From positions 1 to 64,000 of the forward strand of contig NZ_AVPI01000002.1 of NCBI RefSeq assembly GCF_000768675.1: a DNA stretch of 64,000 nt. The letters are read 5' to 3'. Position 1 is the stretch's first letter. Each line of letters starts with the position of its first letter. The DNA comes from Knoellia flava TL1 (GTDB lineage: Bacteria > Actinomycetota > Actinomycetes > Actinomycetales > Dermatophilaceae). Positions 1 to 7,632 of this stretch are shown in pieces. Below the pieces are notes generated by a model. That model was not told the DNA's origin. It ran no database searches and saw only the letters and a list, made by a program, of their open reading frames with translations. The translations under genes and the position numbers were made by a program.

Positions 1-1243
1 CCTGGGCCGCGGGCTGGGCGGCCGGGACCGGGCGCTGGACGGGCGCGGACGGCGCCGAGGCGGTGGCACCGCTCGGGACCCCGCCCACGTCGAGGCGACG
101 TTCGAGGCGGTCGAGGCGTGCGGCATACCCCGTCTCCCCGGCAGCGGCCGGGAGGAGGATGCGGGCGGCGATGAGCTCGAGCTGGAGACGCGGCGCGGTC
201 GCGCCGGTCATCTCCGTGAGGCCGGCGTTGACGATGTCGGCGGCACGCGAGAGGGCGCCGTTGCCGAAGGCCGCGGCCTGCTGGCGCATGCGCTCGAGCT
301 GGTCGGGCGGGAGGGCGCGCAGCACGGCCGAGGCCCCGTCGGGCACGGCGGCGACGACGATGAGGTCGCGCAGCCGCTCGAGGAGGTCCTCGATGAAGCG
401 CCGCGGGTCGAGGCCGGTCTCGATGACGCGCTCGATCGCCGAGAACGCCCCCGCCCCGTCACCGGCACCGAACGCGTCGATCGCCGCGTCGAGCAGCTCG
501 CCGTCGGTGAAGCCGAGCAGCGAGGCGGCCGACTCGTAGGTGAGCCCGTCGGGCCCGGACCCCGCGATGAGCTGGTCGAGCACGGAGAGCGAGTCACGCA
601 CCGATCCGCCGCCGGCGCGCACGACGAACGACAGGACGCCGGGGGCGACGAACACCTCCTCGGCGACGCAGAGCCGCTCCATGTAGTCGGAGAGCTGGCC
701 GGGCGGCACGAGGCGGAACGGGTAGTGGTGGGTGCGCGAGCGGATCGTCCCGATGACCTTCTCGGGCTCGGTCGTCGCGAAGATGAACTTCACGTGCTCG
801 GGCGGCTCCTCGACGATCTTGAGCAGAGCGTTGAAGCCCTGCGGCGTCACCATGTGCGCCTCGTCGATGATGTAGATCTTGTAGCGGCTCTGGGCCGGGC
901 CGTAGGACGCGCGTTCGCGCAGGTCACGGGCGTCGTCGACACCACCGTGGCTGGCCGCGTCGATCTCGATGACGTCGACGGTGCCGGCGCCCCCTCGGGC
1001 CAGGGCGACGCACGAGTCGCACTCGCCGCACGGGGTCGGCGTCGGGCCCTGCTCGCAGTTGAGGCAGCGGGCAAGGATGCGGGCACTCGTCGTCTTGCCG
1101 CAGCCGCGCGGGCCGCTGAAGAGGTAGGCGTGGTTGACCCGCCCGGTGCGCAGAGCCTGCATGAGCGGCTCGGTCACGTGCTCCTGCCCGATGACGTCGG
1201 CGAACGTCTCGGGGCGGTAGCGGCGGTAGAGGGCGGTGCTCAC
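1..1243 (-). CDS. dnaX: DNA polymerase III subunit gamma/tau, 5' part (runs off window start)
   Basis: Clamp-loader ATPase subunit of the replicative polymerase. Translating the minus strand from the GTG at 1243 gives 414 residues beginning VSTALYRRYRPETFADVIGQ, the classic DnaX N-terminus. Visible are Walker A GPRGCGKT (residues 44-51), a zinc-module cysteine cluster (C60, C63, C72, C75, C78), the IIDEAH Walker B box near residue 125 and the sensor region. The C-terminal tau part lies beyond base 1, so any programmed frameshift cannot be judged. The last residues visible are Pro/Ala-rich linker. The start is supported by TAGGTT 7 nt upstream (leaderless pattern). Family assignment is secure. 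Confidence 0.96.
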   Translation of the reverse strand, partial: MSTALYRRYRPETFADVIGQEHVTEPLMQALRTGRVNHAYLFSGPRGCGKTTSARILARCLNCEQGPTPTPCGECDSCVALARGGAGTVDVIEIDAASHGGVDDARDLRERASYGPAQSRYKIYIIDEAHMVTPQGFNALLKIVEEPPEHVKFIFATTEPEKVIGTIRSRTHHYPFRLVPPGQLSDYMERLCVAEEVFVAPGVLSFVVRAGGGSVRDSLSVLDQLIAGSGPDGLTYESAASLLGFTDGELLDAAIDAFGAGDGAGAFSAIERVIETGLDPRRFIEDLLERLRDLIVVAAVPDGASAVLRALPPDQLERMRQQAAAFGNGALSRAADIVNAGLTEMTGATAPRLQLELIAARILLPAAAGETGYAARLDRLERRLDVGGVPSGATASAPSAPVQRPVPAAQPAAQ

Positions 1244-1250
1244 GGCGACC

Positions 1251-1256
1251 AACCTA
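1251..1256 (-). promoter_or_regulatory. -10 hexamer of dnaX (leaderless)
   Basis: TAGGTT on the minus strand ends 7 nt before the dnaX GTG, so transcription should start at or within a base of the start codon. No good -35 box is seen at the usual distance. Confidence 0.6.
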
Positions 1257-1315
1257 GTCGGCGCGAGCGACAGCCGGTATGCCGCGTGGACGCCTCCGCC
1301 GACCCTTCACCCCAG

Positions 1316-1387
1316 CTTTTGCTCCCCATGAGGGAACGTGCCGCGTCCGGAGGGAGATGTTCCGTCCAGAGGCACAAGGTTCCCTCC
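1316..1387 (+). repeat. Interspersed palindromic repeat, family A copy 1
   Basis: Begins with CTTTTGCTCCCCATGAGGGA and closes with an inverted GGTTCCCTCC, forming an imperfect stem. The same unit recurs at 44329-44400, 55262-55332 and, inverted, 56447-56518. This copy is more diverged in its centre than the others. It sits between the divergent dnaX and ABC-ATPase genes. Confidence 0.8.
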
Positions 1388-1414
1388 GGTGGGCCACACG
1401 TCTGTGCGGCCAAC

Positions 1415-1420
1415 TAGCGT
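1415..1420 (+). promoter_or_regulatory. -10 hexamer of ABC ATPase gene (leaderless)
   Basis: TAGCGT ends 7 nt before the ATG at 1428. No recognisable -35 box. It fits the leaderless pattern seen at many genes in this window and supports the ATG at 1428 rather than the upstream GTG at 1338, which lies inside the repeat. Confidence 0.6.
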
Positions 1421-1427
1421 GACCGCC

Positions 1428-2063
1428 ATGGAGGTCAGGGCCGACGACGTGTCCAAGGTGATCGGCCCGGCGACCCTGCTCGCGCCCGTGTCGGTCGCCG
1501 CGCCGAGCGGGTCGTGCCTCGTCCTGCGCGGACCCAACGGGTCGGGCAAGACGACGCTGCTGCGCATCCTCATCGGCGCCCTGCCCCCGTCGACGGGCAC
1601 CACGCACGTCGGCGAGCACGCCGCCGACGAGCGCGACCCCGCCGTGCGTGCCGCGGTCGCAGCGCTCGTGGGGGCGCCCGCGACCTACCGCGACCTCACC
1701 CTGCGCGACCACCTCGTCCTCCTCGACGCGACGTGGGGCGGCGACGCCGACACGTGCGACGACCGCGTCGCCGCGGCTCTCGCCGAGGTCGGTATCGGCG
1801 AGCTCGACGGACGGTTCCCGCACGAGCTGTCCTCGGGGCAGACGCAGCTGTTCCGGCTGGCGCTCACGCTCTTCAGGCCCGCGGACGTCCTCGTCCTCGA
1901 CGAGCCCGAGCAGCGGCTCGACACCGCCAAGCGAGCCCTCGTCGCCGAGCTCGTCGCGGCCCGACGGGACGCCGGCACGACCGTCGTCCTCGCCTGCCAC
2001 GACCCGGTGATCACCGAGCGGGTGGCCGACCAGGTCGTCGACCTCGTCGCCGCCGAGGGCTGA
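1428..2063 (+). CDS. ABC transporter ATP-binding protein
   Basis: A 211-residue cytosolic ATPase that would power the membrane protein encoded directly downstream. Walker A GPNGSGKTT lies near residues 35-43, the signature is LSSGQ (near 135), and Walker B VLVLDEP follows near 152, then a switch histidine in ACHD. The domain is short, as in export-type or heme-exporter-like (CcmA-like) ATPases. The downstream permease gene starts 5 bp after the stop, so the two are one operon. The substrate cannot be told from sequence. Confidence 0.9.
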   Translation: MEVRADDVSKVIGPATLLAPVSVAAPSGSCLVLRGPNGSGKTTLLRILIGALPPSTGTTHVGEHAADERDPAVRAAVAALVGAPATYRDLTLRDHLVLLDATWGGDADTCDDRVAAALAEVGIGELDGRFPHELSSGQTQLFRLALTLFRPADVLVLDEPEQRLDTAKRALVAELVAARRDAGTTVVLACHDPVITERVADQVVDLVAAEG

Positions 2064-2068
2064 GGGCC

Positions 2069-3532
2069 GTGACCTCCGCCGCCTCCGCCGCCTCCGTGGA
2101 AAGCGACCGCGAGCGCCTCGCGGACACCGTCCACGTGCTCCACGGCCCGTCGGGCAGCCCCGCGCGCAAGGAGGTCGCGTATGCCGCCTACGTCGCCTTC
2201 ATCCTCGTGGGCCTCTATGGCTTCCCCGTCCTGAGGGCGCTCGTCATCGCCGGCGACCGCGGGGGCATGGCGGATGCCCTGCGCTCGCCGTGGGCGGTGC
2301 TCGTCGCGCTGCTCGGGCTCGCGGCCGCCGCGCTGGTGGCGCGCGAGGCCGGACGAGTCCGCGGGCCGGTCGTCGCTCCAGTTCCGTGGGTGGACCTCGT
2401 CGTCGTCTCCTCCGTCGACCGCTGGGCCGCGTTGCGACCGTGGTTCGGCTACGCGCTCTTCGCCGTGCTCGCGGGCGGCGCCATGGCCGGGGTGCTCGTC
2501 GCCGCCTCGCTGTGGGGCGCGGGTGTCGCCCCGGTGTGGGTGGCCGCGCCGGGTGTCGTGCTCGGGCTGGTGGCTGGCCTCGTCGTCGGCGCCGCCTGGC
2601 TTGTCGGACAGTCCCGTCTCTCCCCTCCCCTGCCACCTTCTTGCGGAAAGGGGACGTCGGAGGGGGCCGGAGGGCGCCGAAAGCGTCCCCTTTCGGCAAG
2701 AAGTGCGTGGTGGAAGCGGGAGGTGCGGCGTCTCGGGATCGCCGAGCTCCGCATCCAGTCCGCGAGATCGGGCCGGATCGTGGGAGGCGTCCAGGCGGGT
2801 GACCTGAGGTCGGTGCGGCTCGAGGCCGCCCGACCCGTGACCCGGGGACGCTCGCACCGGCTCCGCCACCGCGGGCCCGTCCTCACCCTCGTCGCTCGCG
2901 ACGTCCTCGGCCTGCGGCGCGCCCCGGCGTCCGCCATCGTCGGCCTCCTGGTCACGGCCGCGAGCGCGTGGGCGCTCGGTGCCACCCTCGCCAGCGACGC
3001 GGTTCCCCCGCTCGTGGCCTTCGTCGCGGCGCTGTGCAGCCACGTCGGGTTCAGCGCCCTGTCGGAGGGTCTGCGGCTCGAGGCCGACACCATGGGGACG
3101 CCCGCGCTGTTCGGGTCACCACCGGTGCGCGCGGCCGCAACCCACCTCCTCGTCCCCGGCGGTTTGCACCTCGTGGTGACGACCGTGGTCGGCTGCATCG
3201 CGGCGGCGCTGCTGGGTGGCACGGTGGGCGGCGCGCTGCCCGGGCTGGTCATGGCGACGCTCGTGCTCTCGGGTGGAATGCTGCTCGCCGCCTACCGCGG
3301 CCGCCCGCCGACGAGCCGGTTCAACGCCGTGCCGAGTGCGCAGGGCGTCCTGGTGTGGTTCGCCATGCCTCTCATCCTCGACACCCTCCTCGTCGGCGGG
3401 ATGGTCTGGGGCATCACCCGTTGGCCCACGTCCGGGCTCATCGTCATCGGCTCGTGGGTCGCCGCCGCCGTCATGCTCTACGCGGGGCTCAACCGCGTGC
3501 AGTCGGAGTCCCTCGCCCACCGCGACGTGTGA
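2069..3532 (+). CDS. ABC transporter membrane protein with an inserted hairpin repeat
   Basis: A 487-residue membrane protein starting at GTG 2069, partner of the ATPase just upstream. Hydrophobic segments lie near residues 30-50, 70-90, 130-180 and repeatedly from about 290 to 480, giving roughly ten or more helices. Between the first and second groups is a basic, Gly/Ser/Arg-rich stretch encoded by an imperfect inverted repeat (2637-2703) that keeps the reading frame. It reads like a repeat element inserted into a cytoplasmic loop. The last 44 bp overlap the convergent DoxX-like gene. Family and substrate not recognised. Confidence 0.75.
   Translation: MTSAASAASVESDRERLADTVHVLHGPSGSPARKEVAYAAYVAFILVGLYGFPVLRALVIAGDRGGMADALRSPWAVLVALLGLAAAALVAREAGRVRGPVVAPVPWVDLVVVSSVDRWAALRPWFGYALFAVLAGGAMAGVLVAASLWGAGVAPVWVAAPGVVLGLVAGLVVGAAWLVGQSRLSPPLPPSCGKGTSEGAGGRRKRPLSARSAWWKREVRRLGIAELRIQSARSGRIVGGVQAGDLRSVRLEAARPVTRGRSHRLRHRGPVLTLVARDVLGLRRAPASAIVGLLVTAASAWALGATLASDAVPPLVAFVAALCSHVGFSALSEGLRLEADTMGTPALFGSPPVRAAATHLLVPGGLHLVVTTVVGCIAAALLGGTVGGALPGLVMATLVLSGGMLLAAYRGRPPTSRFNAVPSAQGVLVWFAMPLILDTLLVGGMVWGITRWPTSGLIVIGSWVAAAVMLYAGLNRVQSESLAHRDV
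2637..2703 (+). repeat. Inverted-repeat (hairpin) element inside a coding region
   Basis: Arms CTTCTTGCGGAAAGGGGAC (2637-2655) and GTCCCCTTTCGGCAAGAAG (2685-2703) are reverse complements except for one mismatch, around a 29-nt G-rich loop. The element is in frame and has no stop, so the host permease gene stays open. Its unrelated, low-complexity coding content suggests insertion of a mobile palindromic unit. Confidence 0.85.
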
Positions 3533-3947
3533 GCCCGCCCTCGGGCAACCCCGCGGCATACACGGCGGCTGCGACGAGCACCGGCTGGAACGCGAGGCGC
3601 GCGAGCCGCTTGGTGTCGGTGTCGAGACCGAAGGCGTCGATCCCCTCGACGTACTGTCCGATGTTGCCCGGGAAGATCGCGACGTAGAACGCGGCGAGGG
3701 CGAGCCCGGCCATCCGACGCCGGCCCGGGAGGGCGAGCAGCGCGGCGCCCAGCCCGACCTCGGCGACACCCGACGCGAGGACGACGAGGTCCTCGTCGAG
3801 CGGCACCCAGTGCGGCACCTGGGCGCGGAACTCCTCGCGCGCCGTCGTGAGGTGCAGCACCCCGGCCCCGGTCATGAACGCGCCGAGCGCGATCCGGGTG
3901 AGGTTCTGCGGGAGCGTCGCCGGCACCTTGCGCGTGAGGAAGCCCAT
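3489..3947 (-). CDS. DoxX-family membrane protein
   Basis: A 152-residue membrane protein. From MGFLTRKV it shows about four hydrophobic segments (LTRIALGAFMTGAGVLHL, a central LVVLASGVAEVGLGAALLAL, LALAAFYVAIFPGN and a C-terminal LVAAAVYAAG), which is DoxX/DoxD-like. The H-L-T and N-x-x-Q-Y motifs also fit that family. I prefer ATG 3947 because TACGGT lies exactly 6 nt upstream; a GTG at 3971 would add 8 residues. The 3' end overlaps the convergent permease gene by 44 bp. Function in the cell is unknown; DoxX proteins are often linked to redox stress. Confidence 0.8.
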   Translation of the reverse strand: MGFLTRKVPATLPQNLTRIALGAFMTGAGVLHLTTAREEFRAQVPHWVPLDEDLVVLASGVAEVGLGAALLALPGRRRMAGLALAAFYVAIFPGNIGQYVEGIDAFGLDTDTKRLARLAFQPVLVAAAVYAAGLPEGGLTRRGGRGTPTARG

Positions 3948-3953
3948 GCCCAC

Positions 3954-3959
3954 ACCGTA
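3954..3959 (-). promoter_or_regulatory. -10 hexamer of DoxX-like gene (leaderless)
   Basis: TACGGT on the minus strand, 6 nt before the ATG at 3947. It overlaps one copy of the CGGCATAC octamer, so it may in part be a by-product of that motif. Confidence 0.45.
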
Positions 3960-4162
3960 TGCCGCACTCACGAGGACGCTTCGTCGAGAAGGTCCCGGAA
4001 GTGGTCGGCATGTCCCTCCAGCACCCTGAGGTCGCGCAGTGCGGGGCGGGGGGATGACGGCGAGGACCAGCCGGAGCGCCTCCTGACGTGCTGACGACGC
4101 CAGGGCGGGAGGTCACTTGACGAGAGTCCGGGGTCGGGGTTACAACAGGAAACGAGCACGAA

Positions 4163-4183
4163 GTTGAGCGGCTCTCACTCAAG
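4163..4183 (+). promoter_or_regulatory. HAIR operator (HspR binding site) of hsp20
   Basis: GTTGAGC-N7-ACTCAAG closely matches the HspR-associated inverted repeat CTTGAGT-N7-ACTCAAG. The right arm is perfect, and the left arm differs at its first and last bases. It lies 56 bp upstream of the Hsp20 start. HspR repression is known from other actinobacteria; here it is inferred. Confidence 0.85.
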
Positions 4184-4239
4184 AAAGGCCACTACCGGGG
4201 TCCGGCCAGGACCTCCCGTTCATCGAAGGAGCACGACCC

Positions 4240-4746
4240 ATGAGCACCACCGCCCACGACCCGTTCCGGACCCTCGACCGCCTCTTCGGCGAGACCCTGC
4301 GCGGGAGCGCCGGCAGCGCCGGCGCCGTCATGCCGATGGACCTCTACCGGTCCGGCGAGACGTTCGTCGCGCACATCGACCTCCCCGGCGTCGACCCGGA
4401 GAGCATCGACATCGACGTCGAGGACCGCACCCTCACCGTGCGCGCGCAGCGCACCGCGCCCGAGGCGGACGACGCCCAGTGGCTCTCGCGCGAGCGCCCG
4501 AGCGGCACCTTCGCCCGCCAGCTCTCCCTCGGCCGAGGCCTGGCGCTCGACAAGATCGAGGCCGACTACCGCGACGGCGTCCTCAGCCTCACCATCCCCG
4601 TTGCCGAGGAGGCCAAGCCACGCCGTATCAGCGTCTCCCACGGCGGCTCGGGCGGCGGCTCGCAGCGCCGCATCGAGTCCGGCGACGGTGGGGGCGGCCA
4701 GTCACAGGAGAGCTCGGAGGAGTCGGCCCACGCTGCCTCGGCCTGA
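4240..4746 (+). CDS. Hsp20/alpha-crystallin small heat-shock protein
   Basis: A 168-residue ATP-independent chaperone that holds unfolding proteins in the cytoplasm. The alpha-crystallin domain spans about residues 30-130 (PMDLYRSGETFVAHIDLPGV, then VEDRTLTVRAQR and YRDGVLSLTIPV). A short ISV tail motif is followed by a Gly/Ser-rich extension of about 35 residues that is longer than usual. An AAGGAG Shine-Dalgarno lies 9 bp before the ATG. The HAIR element upstream implies heat induction through HspR. Confidence 0.93.
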   Translation: MSTTAHDPFRTLDRLFGETLRGSAGSAGAVMPMDLYRSGETFVAHIDLPGVDPESIDIDVEDRTLTVRAQRTAPEADDAQWLSRERPSGTFARQLSLGRGLALDKIEADYRDGVLSLTIPVAEEAKPRRISVSHGGSGGGSQRRIESGDGGGGQSQESSEESAHAASA

Positions 4747-4787
4747 GTGTGCGGGCCGCCACGGCCCTCTGTCGCCCCGTCCCCGCG

Positions 4788-4817
4788 GAGGCCCGACGGC
4801 CGGAGCCGTCGGGCCTC
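4788..4817 (+). terminator. Hairpin downstream of hsp20
   Basis: GAGGCCCGACGGC-CGGA-GCCGTCGGGCCTC is a perfect 13-bp stem with a 4-nt loop just after the hsp20 stop. It lacks a clear T-run but is the likely transcription end. Confidence 0.7.
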
Positions 4818-4822
4818 CGACG

Positions 4823-4828
4823 TATCGT
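4823..4828 (+). promoter_or_regulatory. -10 hexamer of frnE-like gene (leaderless)
   Basis: TATCGT ends 7 nt before the ATG at 4836, directly after the hsp20 terminator. No clear -35 box. Confidence 0.55.
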
Positions 4829-4835
4829 CGTGGGC

Positions 4836-5555
4836 ATGCGCATCGATGTCTGGTTCGACCTCGTCTGCCCGTTCTGCCACGTGGGACGGCGCCGGCTCGA
4901 GCTCGCCGTGGAGCAGTTCCTCGCGGCCGCCGAGCCCGGTGAGCCCCGCGAGGTCGAGGTCGTCTGGCACAGCTACCAGCTCGACCGCAACGCCCCCGCA
5001 GTCGCCGAGGGGTCCAACGTCGACCGCATCGCCGCGAAGTACGGCCGCTCCCGCGAGGAGATGGTGGCCCAGCACGAGTCCATGGCCGCCGACGCCGCCG
5101 AGGTCGGCCTCGACTTCCAGTGGGACAAGGTCGTCGGCGGCAACTCCTTCGACGCCCACCGCGTGCTGCACCTCGCCCGGGCCCGTGGCCTCGAGACGCC
5201 GGTGACCGACCGGGTCATGCGCGGCTGGTACTCCGAGGGCGCCGCGCTCGGCGACACCGACACCCTCGTCCGGCTCGCCGTCGAGGGCGGGCTCGACGAG
5301 TTGGACGTCCGCGAGATGCTCGGCTCCGACGACTTCGGCTACGACGTCCGCGCCGACGAGGCGACCGCCAACCAGATCGGCATCACCGCCGTCCCGACCT
5401 ACGTCCTCGACCAGAAGTTCGCCGTCACCGGCGCCCAGCCCGTGGACGGGCTGCTCCGCGCGCTCGAGCTCGTCTGGGAGGACCGGCACAACTCGCCCGA
5501 GGCGCGCGGCGGTGGCTGCGGCGGGTGCGAGGGCGGCTGCGCCTGCGGCGCCTGA
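4836..5555 (+). CDS. DsbA-family oxidoreductase, FrnE-like
   Basis: A 239-residue thioredoxin-fold protein of the FrnE/polyketide-isomerase type, expected to be a cytosolic disulfide oxidoreductase. The active-site CPFC follows DVWFDL at the N-terminus, the helical insert covers about residues 60-170, and the cis-proline segment ITAVPTYV lies near 190. The C-terminus ends in an unusual Cys/Gly-rich tail with six or so cysteines (GGGCGGCEGGCACGA), which may bind metal. No signal peptide. The start rests on TATCGT 7 nt upstream. Confidence 0.88.
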   Translation: MRIDVWFDLVCPFCHVGRRRLELAVEQFLAAAEPGEPREVEVVWHSYQLDRNAPAVAEGSNVDRIAAKYGRSREEMVAQHESMAADAAEVGLDFQWDKVVGGNSFDAHRVLHLARARGLETPVTDRVMRGWYSEGAALGDTDTLVRLAVEGGLDELDVREMLGSDDFGYDVRADEATANQIGITAVPTYVLDQKFAVTGAQPVDGLLRALELVWEDRHNSPEARGGGCGGCEGGCACGA

Positions 5556-5589
5556 CCCGGACTGACTGCGGCCCGACGCGGGAACGCGA

Positions 5590-5679
5590 AGACACCCCGC
5601 GTACCTGGAAGAGCTCACCTGCCCTTGCTGCATTCCTGCCCTGGGGGAGTTCAGTGAGGTACCACCACGCGGGGTGCCG
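5590..5679 (-). ncRNA. ffs: Signal recognition particle RNA, small bacterial type (4.5S)
   Basis: On the minus strand the conserved apical domain is readable: CAGGGCAGGAATGCAGCAAG followed by GGCAGGTGAGCTC. The ends GGCACCCCGCGT and ACGCGGGGTGTC pair to close the long hairpin. Size (about 90 nt) matches the Alu-less SRP RNA of actinobacteria. It binds Ffh and directs co-translational targeting. Exact ends are uncertain by a few bases. Confidence 0.93.
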
Positions 5680-5744
5680 GGCTCGAGTCTAACCCGCCCC
5701 CCGCCGCGGACTCCAACTCGCCCGCGGCTGGACAGCGCGCGGGT

Positions 5745-6698
5745 TCAGCCGAGGTGTACGTATGCCGGGTGGCGCGGGACCGTGCCCGTCTCGCCGAGGA
5801 CGGTAGCCAGGTGCAGGGCACCGTCGAGCGCACCACCCAGCGCGGGGGTGAGCGCGAACCCGGCAGCCTCCACCGCCGCCTCGAGGGCTTCCCGCACGGG
5901 CTCGGCCGCGAGCAGCCCACCGGTGGCGACGAGCACGGGTGACTCGATGCCGGCCGCCGCCGAGAGCAGCGACTCGGCCAGGGACTCCCCCGCCGTGCGG
6001 CAGATCGCCGCGGCGACCGGGTCGTCCGCCACCGCCGCCTCGGCGACATGGGGGGCGAACGACGCGAGCACCGCCGGGGCGTCGGTCCGGGTCATGAGCC
6101 TGCGGGGCCAGTGCGAGGTGGCCCCGAACGCCGACTCGCCCTCGACGAGCAGCCGCTCGGAGCCTCCGGGCAGCCCGTCGTGGAACCGCAGTCCGGCGCG
6201 CAGCCCTTCGAGCCCGACCCAGGCCGCCGACCCCCGGTCGCCGAGGACGTGGCCCCAGCCGTCGACGAGCCGCCACACCGACGTGTCGGCCGACCCGAAG
6301 TCCGAGCCGAAGGCCACAGCACCCGTCCCCGCAGCGACGACCGCGCCGGGACGCACCCCGCCGAGGGCGCCGACCAGTGAGGCGACAGCGTCGCTGACGA
6401 CGGCCGTGCGCTGCGAGCGCAGCGTCGTCGAGACCACCCGCACGACCTCGCGCGGGTCCGAGAGGAAGAGCAGCCCGCGCTGCGACCAGCAGACCGCGGC
6501 CACCTCGTCGACACCGGAGTCACCCAGGAGGGAGGCGGCGTCGGCCGCCAGGGCCCCGACGTCCACGCCCTCGGACCCGATGCGCACCCCGGGTGCGGTG
6601 ACGACGGGACCGGGCTGACCGGCATACGAGGTCTGCAGGCGAAGGCCCGACCCACCCACGTCCACGCCGACGACGGCGCCAGCCCGGTCTCCGCTCAC
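5745..6698 (-). CDS. BadF/BadG/BcrA/BcrD-type kinase, probable MurNAc/GlcNAc kinase
   Basis: A 317-residue ASKHA-fold kinase. Phosphate-binding segments VVGVDVGGSGLRLQ (residues 9-22) and AAGTGAVAFGSD (about 122-133), plus the late ATGGLLA segment, mark the BadF/NagK family. That family includes the MurK kinase of Clostridium, which phosphorylates MurNAc and GlcNAc at C6. It is the last gene of the murQ-ABC operon and its start is about 14 bp past the permease stop. In this setting the likely job is to phosphorylate imported amino sugar so that MurQ can act. Substrate is inference; it could be GlcNAc only. Confidence 0.85.
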   Translation of the reverse strand: MSGDRAGAVVGVDVGGSGLRLQTSYAGQPGPVVTAPGVRIGSEGVDVGALAADAASLLGDSGVDEVAAVCWSQRGLLFLSDPREVVRVVSTTLRSQRTAVVSDAVASLVGALGGVRPGAVVAAGTGAVAFGSDFGSADTSVWRLVDGWGHVLGDRGSAAWVGLEGLRAGLRFHDGLPGGSERLLVEGESAFGATSHWPRRLMTRTDAPAVLASFAPHVAEAAVADDPVAAAICRTAGESLAESLLSAAAGIESPVLVATGGLLAAEPVREALEAAVEAAGFALTPALGGALDGALHLATVLGETGTVPRHPAYVHLG

Positions 6699-6711
6699 GG
6701 GCGCGAGCCGA

Positions 6712-7632
6712 TCACTTCGACATGCCGGCGGTCAACCCCGCGACGATCTGCTTGGTGGCGACGAGGAAGAGCAGGATGAGCGGGATCGTCGTGATGACGA
6801 GGCCCGCGAAGAGTGCGGAGTAGTTGGTCGCGTTCTCGCCGAAGAAGTTCGTGAGACCGACCGGGAGGGTGTAGTTCGACTCCGAGCGGAGCAGGACGAG
6901 CGGGTAGAGGAAGTCGTTCCAGATCGGGACGAACCGGAAGACCGCCACCGTCGCCAGCGCCGGCCGGACCATCGGCACCATGATCTTCGTGAACGTCTGC
7001 CACGCGCTGGCGCCGTCGAGCACCGCCGCCTCCTCGAGCTCCTCGGGCAGCTGCCGGAAGAACGTCGTGAGGACGAAGATCGAGAACGGCACGCCCGCGG
7101 CGGCATACATGAGAGCGAGGCCCAGACGGCTGTCGATGAGGCCGATGCCGTCGAAGAGGAAGAACACCGGCAGGATCGCGAGGTGGATCGGCAGCATGAG
7201 GCCCGAGAGAAAGAGCGACTCGAGCCAGCGGAAGATCCGCGCGCGGCTGCGCGCCAGCCCGTATGCCGCCATCGTCGAGACCGCGGTCGAGATCGCCACC
7301 GCGCCCGCCGTCACCGCGAGGGAGTTGGCGAAGTAGGTGCCGAAGCTGCCGACCGTCCACGCCTCCTCGTAGGCCGCGACGGTGGGTGACGTCGGCAGGC
7401 CGAGGGGGTTGGTGATGAAGTCGGCGTTGGTGCGGAAGCTGTTGAGCACCATGATGACGAGCGGTGCGAGCGCGAGGACGGCGTAGCCCCAGAGCAGGAT
7501 GCTCGCCCCGACGCCACCGACCGGCGTGCCGGTGGTCGGGCCGCGGCGCCTGCGCTGCTTGGCCGTCGTCTCGCCGGCGGGCGTCGCAGGTGCCGCGTCG
7601 GCCGCGTCGGCCGCGGTGAGGGTCGTCGTCAT
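6712..7632 (-). CDS. ABC sugar importer permease, MalG-type
   Basis: A 306-residue inner-membrane permease. After a cytosolic, Ala/Thr-rich N-terminus of about 40 residues there are six predicted helices and the EAA loop EEAAVLDGASAWQTFTKIMV, which docks to the ATPase. It belongs to the carbohydrate uptake 1 group and pairs with the MalF-type permease upstream, with an ATGA overlap at 7629-7632. No ATPase gene is in the cluster, so a shared MsiK-like ATPase encoded elsewhere is likely, as in many actinobacteria. Confidence 0.92.
   Translation of the reverse strand: MTTTLTAADAADAAPATPAGETTAKQRRRRGPTTGTPVGGVGASILLWGYAVLALAPLVIMVLNSFRTNADFITNPLGLPTSPTVAAYEEAWTVGSFGTYFANSLAVTAGAVAISTAVSTMAAYGLARSRARIFRWLESLFLSGLMLPIHLAILPVFFLFDGIGLIDSRLGLALMYAAAGVPFSIFVLTTFFRQLPEELEEAAVLDGASAWQTFTKIMVPMVRPALATVAVFRFVPIWNDFLYPLVLLRSESNYTLPVGLTNFFGENATNYSALFAGLVITTIPLILLFLVATKQIVAGLTAGMSK

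Noticed and set aside
1-1243. Programmed frameshift in dnaX producing gamma
   Set aside because: The region where it would occur lies beyond the window edge, so there is nothing to judge.
3968-4159. 63-codon minus-strand frame before the DoxX-like gene
   Set aside because: No ribosome binding site, no -10 box at the usual place and biased low-complexity composition; the end (EGHADHFRDLLDE) looks somewhat protein-like but I cannot support it.
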